Shown: positions 47,359 to 56,287 of the stretch, one piece after another
How positions within the stretch are numbered: position 1 is the stretch's first letter
Layout: each line of letters begins with the position of its first letter
Assembly (NCBI RefSeq): GCF_007859935.1
Contig: NZ_SJPO01000004.1
Span: 310,001-374,000 of the forward strand
Length of the DNA stretch: 64,000 bases
Direction: 5' to 3'
Source: Posidoniimonas polymericola
GTDB taxonomy: Bacteria > Planctomycetota > Planctomycetia > Pirellulales > Lacipirellulaceae
Notes under the pieces: model-generated
The model's input: the letters and a program-made list of their open reading frames with translations, nothing else
What the model was told of the DNA's origin: nothing
Databases searched by the model: none
Translations under genes and position numbers: made by a program

Positions 47359-48333
47359 ATGTCCAACCGTCGTTACGTCTCCCAGCTCGGCCACAACGAA
47401 CAAGTCCAGCAGGTTTTTCTCGCCAGCGACAAGCAGCTGCGGCCCAACCGCAGCGGGAACCTGTACCTGCAGCTAGAGCTGAGCGACCGCTCGGGCAGCA
47501 TCGCCACGCGGATGTGGAACGCCAACGAGAGCGACTACAAGGCCTTCGAGAACGGCGACTACGTGGTAGTCGGCGGCGCGACGCAGTTGTTCCAGGGCAA
47601 CATGCAGCTGATCGCCAACAGCATCCGCAAGGCCCGGCCCGACGAGGTCGACGAGGCCGACTTCCTGACGCTGCAGACCGAGGACATCGACAAGATGGCC
47701 CGGCGGCTGGCCGAGGTCCTCCGCGGGATCACCAACCCGGCGCTCTCGGCGCTGGCCGAGTGCTTCCTCGTCGACGAGGAGTTCATGGGCAAGTTCACCC
47801 GCGCGCCGGCCGGCATGAAGAACCACCACGCCTACCAGGGCGGCCTGCTGGACCACGTGCTGAGCCTGTGCGAGCTCGCGCTGCTGGTGGCGCCACGCTA
47901 CAAGGACCTCGACCAGGACAAGCTGCTGATCGGCGCGTTCCTGCACGACTCGGCCAAGGTCGACGAGCTGGCCTACGAGCGCGACATCTCGTACACGGAC
48001 GAGGGCCAGATGCTGGGCCACATGGTGATGGCCATGAAGATGATCGACGACAAAGTCAAAGAGGCCGAGCGGCTGACCGGCGACCCGATTGACGCCGCCC
48101 TCGTGATGGAGATCAAGCACCTGGTGATCAGCCACCACGGCGAGTACGCGTATGGCAGCGCCAAGCTGCCGATGACCCTCGAGGCGGTCGCCCTCAACCT
48201 GCTCGACAACCTCGACGCCAAGATGGCCAGCTTCAGCCAACTGATCAACGACTGCCCCAACAGCGAGAGCAACTGGACGCAGTACTACCCCAACCTCGAC
48301 CGCAAGCTCTGGAAGGGCGTGCGGGAAGAGTGA
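47359..48333 (+). CDS. YhaM-type 3'-5' exoribonuclease (OB fold plus HD domain)
   Basis: 324 residues. N-terminal OB-fold (about 10-95), then HD-domain phosphohydrolase with LLDHVLSLCELALL, GAFLHDSAKVDELA and ISHHGEYAYGSAK. Resembles Bacillus YhaM. ATG at 47359 gives MSNRRYVSQL; the longer frame from 47200 lacks support and crosses repeat-like AATCC sequence. The gene is followed by RNase R in the same direction. Confidence 0.91.
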   Translation: MSNRRYVSQLGHNEQVQQVFLASDKQLRPNRSGNLYLQLELSDRSGSIATRMWNANESDYKAFENGDYVVVGGATQLFQGNMQLIANSIRKARPDEVDEADFLTLQTEDIDKMARRLAEVLRGITNPALSALAECFLVDEEFMGKFTRAPAGMKNHHAYQGGLLDHVLSLCELALLVAPRYKDLDQDKLLIGAFLHDSAKVDELAYERDISYTDEGQMLGHMVMAMKMIDDKVKEAERLTGDPIDAALVMEIKHLVISHHGEYAYGSAKLPMTLEAVALNLLDNLDAKMASFSQLINDCPNSESNWTQYYPNLDRKLWKGVREE

Positions 48334-48438
48334 CGCGTAGCCGGACGGGCGGCGGGACGTGCGGCGACCACCGCCGCCGCTTCCTGAGCGTTTACCGACG
48401 CCGCGTGGCGCCGTCCCCTCCGCAACCAGAAACACCCT

Positions 48439-50826
48439 ATGCACGACGAACTCCGCGCCGCGATCCTCTCCTACACCAGCAGCCCCGCCTACAAGCCGAT
48501 GAAGCCCCGGCTCATCGGCGAGCGGCTCGGCCTCGAGGGCGACGACCTCGACCTCGTCAAGAAGGTCGTCAAGAAGCTGGTTAAGGAGGGCGAGCTCGAG
48601 TACGGGCCGCGGCACATGGTGCTCCCCTCGAAGGCCGACCACCCGGCCCGCGCAGCCCTCAGCGACGGGTCGCTCAACAAGGAGGCCAAGCCGGCCTCGC
48701 GGGGCAAGTCGTCCAAGCACGTGGTCGGCACGTTCCGCCGCGTCACCTCGGGCGACGGCTTCGTCCGCCCGGAGGGGACCCCCGCCTCGGCCGGCAAGGA
48801 CGCCGACATCTACGTCAACAAACGCGACACCGGCGACGCCGCCAACGGCGACACCGTGCGGATCGAATTGACCGGCAAGGCCGGACACCGCGGCAAGGCC
48901 GAGGGCAAGCTGGTCGACGTCGTGTCGCGGGTGACCAACAAGTTCGTTGGGACCTACCTGGAGCAGGACGGCAACGGCCTCGTGCAGATCGACGGCAAGG
49001 TGTTCGCCGCGCCGATCTACGTCGGCGACCCCGGCGCCAAGGGCGCCCAGCCGGACGACAAGGTCGTGCTAGAGATGGTGCGCTTCCCCTCCCAGCTGCG
49101 CGAGGGCGAGGGGGTCATCACCCAGGTCCTCGGCGCCCGCGGCGCCCCCGGCGTCGACACGCTGAGCGTGATCCACGAGTTCGGGCTGCCGGGCGATTTC
49201 TCCGAGGAGGTGCAGGCCGAGTCCCGCCGCCAGGCCGAGCTGTTCGACGAGTCGATCGGCCCCGACCGCCGCGACCTGACCGGCGAGGTCATCGTCACGA
49301 TCGACCCGCTCACCGCCCGCGACTTCGACGACGCGATCTCGCTCCGCAAGGCCCCCAACGGGCACTGGGAGCTCGGCGTGCACATCGCCGACGTGTCGCA
49401 CTTCGTGCAGGAGAAGACCCCGCTCGACCGCGAGGCGTACGACCGCGCCACCAGCGTCTACCTGCCGGACCAGGTCATCCCGATGCTGCCGGAGATCATC
49501 AGCAACAACCTGGCGAGCCTGCAGCCCGACAAGGTGCGGTACGCGATGACGGCGGTCATCGAGTTCACCGAGGAGGGCGTGCCGATCGGCGCCGAGGTGT
49601 TCAAGAGCGCCATCAAGAGCCGCCGCCGCTTTACCTACGAGGAGGTCGACGAGTACCTGGCTGAGAAGGGGCTGGTGGAGCCCCGCCAGGACGCAAAGCC
49701 CAGCAACACCGGCGTGGTCTCGACGCTGGCGCGCGAGGTCGACACGCTCGTTGCGCAGATGTTCGAGCTGGCGATGATCCTCCGCAAGCGGCGGTTCGAA
49801 CGCGGGGCGCTGGAGCTCAACATGCCGGAGCTCGAGATCGACCTCGACAAGCAGGGCCGCGTCAGCGGGGCCCACCTGGAGGTCAGCACCGAGAGCCACC
49901 AGATCATCGAGGAGTTCATGCTGGCCGCCAACGAGGCGGTCGCCCGTCACCTGGCCGACGCGGGCCTGATCTTCCTGCGGCGGGCGCACGGCGCGCCCGA
50001 CCCCCGCAAGTCGAAGGCCCTGACCGAGTTTGTCCGCAGCCTCGGCTTCACTGTCGACAACCTGCAGGACCGGTTCGAGCTGCAGAAGCTATTGATGTCG
50101 ATCAAGGGGGACCCCCGCGAGCACGCCGTGAACTTCGCCACGCTCCGCTCGATGCAGCGGGCCATCTACAGCCCGGAGGACGAGGGGCACTACGCCCTGG
50201 CGAGCGACTGCTACTGCCACTTCACGTCGCCGATCCGCCGCTACCCGGACCTCACCGTCCATCGGCTGATCAACGAGCTGAACGCCGGCAAGAAGCCCAA
50301 GCAGGAGATCGGGACCTACTTCCAGTGGGGCGACCACTGCTCCGACCGCGAGGGCCGGGCGACCGCCGCCGAGCGTGAGCTCAACAAAGTCAAGCTGCTC
50401 GACTACCTGAAGGACAAGGTCGGCCTCGAGATGCGGGGCGTCGTGACCGGGGTCGAGAGCTTCGGGCTGTTTGTCGCCGGCAAGGAGCTGCCGGCCGAGG
50501 GCCTGGTGCACATCTCCTCGTTGTCGGACGACTACTACAAGTACGACCGGGCCAGCCACTCGATCAACGGCTTCCGCGGAGGCAACAGCTACCGGCTGGG
50601 CGACGAGGTCCAAATCGCCGTGGCGGCGGTCAATGTCGACGCCCGCGAGCTCGACTTCCGCATCCTCGGCAAGGGGCCCCAGGCCAACAAGCCGAAGAAA
50701 CGCGGCCGGGGCGGTCCGCAGAACAAGGGGGGGAGTCCGTCCAAAAAGGGGAAGGGATCCCCATCGGGGCGGCCTCCGCGTGGGAAGTCAGATAAAACCG
50801 GCAAGCAACGCCGGAAGAAACCCTAG
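48439..50826 (+). CDS. rnr: Ribonuclease R
   Basis: 795 residues. 3'-5' exoribonuclease that degrades structured RNA. An N-terminal winged helix, cold-shock domains, the RNB catalytic domain with TIDPLTARDFDDAISL (metal-binding Asp cluster) and a C-terminal S1 domain (VGLEMRGVVTGVESFGLFV). A Lys/Gly-rich tail (KKRGRGGPQNKGG) ends it. The gene is 105 bases downstream of the YhaM-type gene. Confidence 0.97.
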   Translation: MHDELRAAILSYTSSPAYKPMKPRLIGERLGLEGDDLDLVKKVVKKLVKEGELEYGPRHMVLPSKADHPARAALSDGSLNKEAKPASRGKSSKHVVGTFRRVTSGDGFVRPEGTPASAGKDADIYVNKRDTGDAANGDTVRIELTGKAGHRGKAEGKLVDVVSRVTNKFVGTYLEQDGNGLVQIDGKVFAAPIYVGDPGAKGAQPDDKVVLEMVRFPSQLREGEGVITQVLGARGAPGVDTLSVIHEFGLPGDFSEEVQAESRRQAELFDESIGPDRRDLTGEVIVTIDPLTARDFDDAISLRKAPNGHWELGVHIADVSHFVQEKTPLDREAYDRATSVYLPDQVIPMLPEIISNNLASLQPDKVRYAMTAVIEFTEEGVPIGAEVFKSAIKSRRRFTYEEVDEYLAEKGLVEPRQDAKPSNTGVVSTLAREVDTLVAQMFELAMILRKRRFERGALELNMPELEIDLDKQGRVSGAHLEVSTESHQIIEEFMLAANEAVARHLADAGLIFLRRAHGAPDPRKSKALTEFVRSLGFTVDNLQDRFELQKLLMSIKGDPREHAVNFATLRSMQRAIYSPEDEGHYALASDCYCHFTSPIRRYPDLTVHRLINELNAGKKPKQEIGTYFQWGDHCSDREGRATAAERELNKVKLLDYLKDKVGLEMRGVVTGVESFGLFVAGKELPAEGLVHISSLSDDYYKYDRASHSINGFRGGNSYRLGDEVQIAVAAVNVDARELDFRILGKGPQANKPKKRGRGGPQNKGGSPSKKGKGSPSGRPPRGKSDKTGKQRRKKP

Positions 50827-50849
50827 TCGCCAGTCAGCAAAGCTGGCGA
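50827..50849 (+). terminator. Weak hairpin after rnr
   Basis: TCGCCAG (50827-50833) pairs with CTGGCGA (50843-50849) right after the stop. There is no T run, so termination is doubtful. I looked for a glycine riboswitch in 50827-50942 ahead of gcvT and see none. Confidence 0.3.
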
Positions 50850-50942
50850 GACCGCCGGCGCGCCCCTACCTATCTGCTCGACAAGCTCTAGAATACGGCA
50901 AAGCCCTCCCACCCACCTCGGCCCCCCCGATCTGCCCGCCGG

Positions 50943-52082
50943 ATGAGCTCCTCCGAGAACCTCGCCAAGACGCCGCTCTACGACTGGCACGCCGCCCACG
51001 GCGGACGGATGGTCGACTACGCCGGTTGGGCGATGCCTGTCCAGTACGGCTCGATTGTCGGCGAGCACCACGCCACCCGCAACGCGGTCGGGCTGTTCGA
51101 CATCTCACACATGGGCCGGCTGCTGTTCTCGGGCGCCGACGCCGAGGCCTTCCTCGACTCGCTCTCGACCCGCAAGGTCACGGACCTCAAGCCGGGGCAG
51201 ATCCGCTACTCGCTGATCTGCAACGAGCGTGGCGGCGTGCTCGACGACGTGCTGATCTACCGCATCGAGCTGGAGGACGGCGTCCGCTCGGGGTCCGGCC
51301 GGCTGTCAGGCTTCGGCATGGTAGTAAACGCCAGCAACCGCCTGAAGATTGTCGACTGGATCAACAGCCACCTGGTCGGGCAGGACGTCCAGGTCGAGGA
51401 CATCTCGACCGAGTACGCCATGATCGCCCTGCAGGGCCCCAAGGCGATCGAGCTGCTCGAACCGCTCACCCACCACCCGCTCACCTCGCTCCGCTACTAC
51501 ACCGGCGCCGAGACCAAGGTCGACGGCTGCGGGTGCTACCTCAGCCGCACCGGCTACACCGGTGAGGACGGCTGCGAGATTGTCGTCCACGCCGACCTGG
51601 CGGCCCAGCTGTGGGAGAGCCTGCACGCCAAGGCTGCCGAGGCCGACGGCATGGCGGTCGGCCTGGCCGCCCGCAACACGCTGCGGCTCGAGGCCGGCAT
51701 GCCGCTGTACGGGCACGAGCTGTCCGAGGACATCAACCCGATCCAGGCCGGGCTCGGCTTTGCCGTGACCCTCAAGGACCGGCAGTTCATCGGCCGCGAC
51801 GCGTTGGTCGCCGCCACGCAGGACAAGGGCCAGCGGGTGCGCGTCGGCCTGCAGCTCGACGGCCGCCGCGCCCCGCGCGAGGGCTACCCGGTGCTGCAAG
51901 AGAACGAAGTCGTCGGCGAGGTGACCAGCGGCACGTTCTCGCCCACGCTCGACCGGCCGATCGCGATGGCCTACGTCAAACCAACCGCCGCGGCGCCGGG
52001 CGAGCCGGTGGCGGTCGACTTCCGCGGCTCGCAACTGCCGGCCACAATCGCGCCGCCGGTGTTCTACGAACGCGGCAAGTAA
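50943..52082 (+). CDS. gcvT: Aminomethyltransferase (glycine cleavage T-protein)
   Basis: 379 residues. Transfers the methylene group from H-protein-bound aminomethyl to tetrahydrofolate. Landmarks: TPLYDWHAAHGGRMVDYAGWAMP, GLFDISHMGR, RTGYTGEDGCEI and AARNTLRLEAGMPLYGHEL. First gene of gcvT-gcvH-gcvPA. Confidence 0.97.
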   Translation: MSSSENLAKTPLYDWHAAHGGRMVDYAGWAMPVQYGSIVGEHHATRNAVGLFDISHMGRLLFSGADAEAFLDSLSTRKVTDLKPGQIRYSLICNERGGVLDDVLIYRIELEDGVRSGSGRLSGFGMVVNASNRLKIVDWINSHLVGQDVQVEDISTEYAMIALQGPKAIELLEPLTHHPLTSLRYYTGAETKVDGCGCYLSRTGYTGEDGCEIVVHADLAAQLWESLHAKAAEADGMAVGLAARNTLRLEAGMPLYGHELSEDINPIQAGLGFAVTLKDRQFIGRDALVAATQDKGQRVRVGLQLDGRRAPREGYPVLQENEVVGEVTSGTFSPTLDRPIAMAYVKPTAAAPGEPVAVDFRGSQLPATIAPPVFYERGK

Positions 52083-52150
52083 CGCCCCGGCGGGCGCCCC
52101 AACTACAGAACCAACGGCTTTCCTCGGTCCCAATTAAACCCCCTAACGAC

Positions 52151-52537
52151 ATGAACCCAGCAGACCTGCGCTACGCCAAAACACACGAATGGATCTCCGT
52201 CACGGACGGCGTCGCAACCATGGGCATCTCGGCGTTCGCCGTCGAGGCGCTGACCGACCTCGTGTTCATCGAGCTCCCCAAGGTCGGCGCCACGGTCGAG
52301 AAGGAACATTCGTTCTGCGAGATCGAGTCGGTCAAGGCAGTGAGCGACGTCTACGCCCCCGTGTCGGGCGAGGTGATCGAGGTCAACGAGCCGCTGGCCG
52401 ACGCCCTCGAGCGTTTCAGCGACGACCCTTACGGCGAGGGCTGGATCGCCAAGATCAAGATGTCCGACCCGTCGCAGGCCGAACAGCTGATGGACTTCGC
52501 CACCTACCAGAAACAGTGCGAAGAAGAAGCGGGCTAG
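52151..52537 (+). CDS. gcvH: Glycine cleavage H-protein
   Basis: 128 residues. Carries the lipoyl arm on Lys62 in ESVKAVSDVYAP. RYAKTHEWI and GISAFAVEALTDLVFIELP are conserved. ATG at 52151 (MNPADLRY) is preferred over the longer frame that overlaps gcvT. 68 bases follow gcvT. Confidence 0.97.
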   Translation: MNPADLRYAKTHEWISVTDGVATMGISAFAVEALTDLVFIELPKVGATVEKEHSFCEIESVKAVSDVYAPVSGEVIEVNEPLADALERFSDDPYGEGWIAKIKMSDPSQAEQLMDFATYQKQCEEEAG

Positions 52538-52542
52538 CTGAA

Positions 52543-52645
52543 GAGGGGAAAGGCGAATGCCGAAAGGGGATGACCCACGGCAAGTCTAGCCCCGCTCTCG
52601 CCCCCCCTCCCCTTTCCGCTTTCCGCTTTCGCCTTTCCCCTTTCG
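52543..52645. repeat. Inverted repeat of AGGGGAAAGGCG type between gcvH and gcvPA
   Basis: The left arm 52543-52570 (AGGGGAAAGGCGAATGCCGA) is matched by 52609-52645, which holds CTTTCCGCTTTCGCCTTTCC units. It could form a long stem in the mRNA just before the gcvPA start at 52650, and so may affect its translation. Confidence 0.55.
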
Positions 52646-52649
52646 ATCC

Positions 52650-54038
<1,389 letters not shown>

Positions 54039-54210
54039 CGGCACGGCCGCGTCCGGCCGCCTGCAGCCCAGCCTAGACTCCCCACGCCCCGTGGGTCCCT
54101 GCGCCGATTTCTGGTAGATTCTGGGGGCGTGGAGCCGCCCCCCGCGGCTGCTTATCCTGAATCCTTCCGGCGTCCCGCACGCCCGCTCGACCCTCGGCGA
54201 AAGAGACAAC

Positions 54211-56064
54211 GTGGCAAAGAAGAAAATCGACTTCATGTGCACCGCGTTCCGGGACGGCTTCCAGTCGGCCTACGGCGCGCGGGTCCAGACCCCCGACTTC
54301 CTGCCCGCCCTCGAGGCCGCCCGCGACGCCGGGATCAGCTACTTCGAGGCCGGCGGCGGCGCGCGGTTCCAGTCGCTCTACTTCTACTGCCAGGAAGACG
54401 CGTTCGACATGATGGACGCGTTCCGCGAGACCGCGGGGCCCGACGCCAACCTGCAGACCCTCGCCCGCGGCGTCAACGTGGTCGGACTCGAGTCGCAGTC
54501 GTCGGACATCATCAAGCTGCATGCCGAGATGTTCAAGAAGCACGGCATGACCACCATCCGCAACTTCGACGCCCTGAACGACGTCAACAACCTGATCTAC
54601 AGCGGGCAGTGCATCGTCGACGCCGGGCTGAAGCACCAGGTGGTGGTGACGATGATGGAGCTGCCGCCCGGCTGCACCGGCGCGCACGACGCCGCCTTCT
54701 ACGCCAAGACCCTGCAGGACATCCTCGACGCCCAGATCCCGTTCGACGCGGTCTGCTTCAAGGACGCCTCCGGCACGGCGGTCCCCTCGAAGGTCTACGA
54801 GACCATCAAGCAGGCCCGCAAGATGCTGCCGTCCGACGCCTACATCCACTTCCACACGCACGAGACCACCGGCGTCAGCGTGCTGGCGTACCAGGCCGCG
54901 ATCGACGCCGGGGCCGACGCGATCGACCTGTCGCTGGCGCCCTGCTCCGGCGGCACCTGCCAGCCCGACGTCATCGTCATGTGGCACGCCCTCCGCGGCA
55001 CCGACTACACGCTGGACGTCGACATCGAGAAGATCCGCGGGGCCGAGGAGGTCTTCAAGGACTGCATGAAGGACTACTTCCTGCCGCCCGAGGCGATCGC
55101 CGTCGAGCCGCTGATCCCGTGGAGCCCAATGCCGGGCGGCGCGCTAACCGCCAACACCCAGATGCTCCGCGACAACGGCATCATGGACCGCTACCCGGAG
55201 ATGATCAAGGCGATGTCCGACGTCGTCCGCCGCGGCGGCTACGGCACCTCGGTGACGCCGGTCTCGCAGTTCTACTTCCAGCAGGCGTTCAACAACGTGA
55301 TGTTCGGTCCGTGGGAGAAGATCGCCGAACCGTACGGCAAGATGGTGCTCGGCTACTTCGGCAAGACGCCGGTCCCGCCCGACCCGGAGATCGTCGCGCT
55401 CGCCAGCAAGCAGCTGGAGCTCGAGCCGACCACCCGCTCGCCGATCGAGATGAACGACGAGGACCCCACCAAGGGCGTCGCGCCGGCCAGGAAGACCCTC
55501 GAGGACAACAACCTGCCGACCACCGACGAGAACATCTTCATCGTCGCGGCTTGCAAGGACAAAGGCCTGGCGTTCCTGCAGGGCAAGGCCCAGCTCGGGA
55601 TCCGCAAGATCGAACCCGAAACGCCCGCCGCCGCGTCGGCGCCGGCCAGCAGCGAGCTGCACCTCAAGGTCGATGGGAAGGCCCACACGGTGCGTGTCGA
55701 CGGCGGCACGGTGACCGTCAACGGCCGCGCGTACCAGGTCGAGGAGGCCTCGGCCAATGAAGTCTCTGCAGCGGCCGCCGCGTCCGAGCCCGCCCCCGCT
55801 CCGAAGCCCGCGGCGCCCACGCCGCAGCCGGCGGCCGCTCCCGCCGCCAACGCCACGCCGGTGAAGGCCCAGATGCCCGGCGTGGTGCTCAAGACCCTGG
55901 TCAACGTGGGCGACAAGGTGACCCACGGCCAGGCGTTGATGACCCTCGAGGCGATGAAGATGGAAATGCCGGTCCCGTCGCCGTGCGACGGCGTCGTCGC
56001 CGAGATCAACATCACGCAGGGCGAGCACGTCTCGAACGGCCAACAGCTGGCGTCGATCGGCTAG
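54211..56064 (+). CDS. Biotin-dependent carboxylase (pyruvate carboxylase subunit B / oxaloacetate decarboxylase alpha)
   Basis: 617 residues, GTG start at 54211. An HMGL-like carboxyltransferase domain (about 1-300) has CTAFRDGFQSAYGARV, CFKDASGTA (metal/carboxybiotin Lys) and HFHTHETTG. A conserved carboxylase region follows (about 300-470). A Pro/Ala-rich linker (about 515-545) leads to the biotinyl domain with EAMKMEMP, biotin on Lys583. The biotin carboxylase subunit is not in the window. Either a pyruvate carboxylase B or a sodium-pump decarboxylase alpha; no membrane subunits are nearby. Confidence 0.93.
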   Translation: MAKKKIDFMCTAFRDGFQSAYGARVQTPDFLPALEAARDAGISYFEAGGGARFQSLYFYCQEDAFDMMDAFRETAGPDANLQTLARGVNVVGLESQSSDIIKLHAEMFKKHGMTTIRNFDALNDVNNLIYSGQCIVDAGLKHQVVVTMMELPPGCTGAHDAAFYAKTLQDILDAQIPFDAVCFKDASGTAVPSKVYETIKQARKMLPSDAYIHFHTHETTGVSVLAYQAAIDAGADAIDLSLAPCSGGTCQPDVIVMWHALRGTDYTLDVDIEKIRGAEEVFKDCMKDYFLPPEAIAVEPLIPWSPMPGGALTANTQMLRDNGIMDRYPEMIKAMSDVVRRGGYGTSVTPVSQFYFQQAFNNVMFGPWEKIAEPYGKMVLGYFGKTPVPPDPEIVALASKQLELEPTTRSPIEMNDEDPTKGVAPARKTLEDNNLPTTDENIFIVAACKDKGLAFLQGKAQLGIRKIEPETPAAASAPASSELHLKVDGKAHTVRVDGGTVTVNGRAYQVEEASANEVSAAAAASEPAPAPKPAAPTPQPAAAPAANATPVKAQMPGVVLKTLVNVGDKVTHGQALMTLEAMKMEMPVPSPCDGVVAEINITQGEHVSNGQQLASIG

Positions 56065-56093
56065 GCCGACGCGGCTCAGCTAGGGCGCCAATG

Positions 56094-56243
56094 CTACGGC
56101 CCAAACAGCGCGCTCAACAATCCGCAGCCCAGCATAACGCCCCCCGCGGACAGCAGCACGTACAGGATCGCGACCAGGGGCTCTGGCCGACTGTCGGGCA
56201 GTGGCTCCCAGTCGGGGTCGACCTCGTACGGCTCTTTGCTCAC
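56094..56243 (-). CDS. Small single-helix membrane protein, 49 aa
   Basis: The GTG at 56243 (reading SKEPYEVDPDWEPLP after Met) is preceded by a strong purine tract AAAGGGGGGAG, so it is preferred over the ATG at 56291. The hydrophobic helix is LVAILYVLLSAGGVMLGCGLL, ending FGP. No family recognised. Located just downstream of the serpin-Hint gene on the same strand. Confidence 0.6.
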   Translation of the reverse strand: MSKEPYEVDPDWEPLPDSRPEPLVAILYVLLSAGGVMLGCGLLSALFGP

Positions 56244-56287
56244 GCGACTCCCCCCTTTGTTCGGCGGCTGGCGCCGCGCAAGGATGA

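Noticed and set aside
50827-50942. Glycine riboswitch ahead of gcvT
   Set aside because: No conserved core of that class is visible; only a weak hairpin after rnr.
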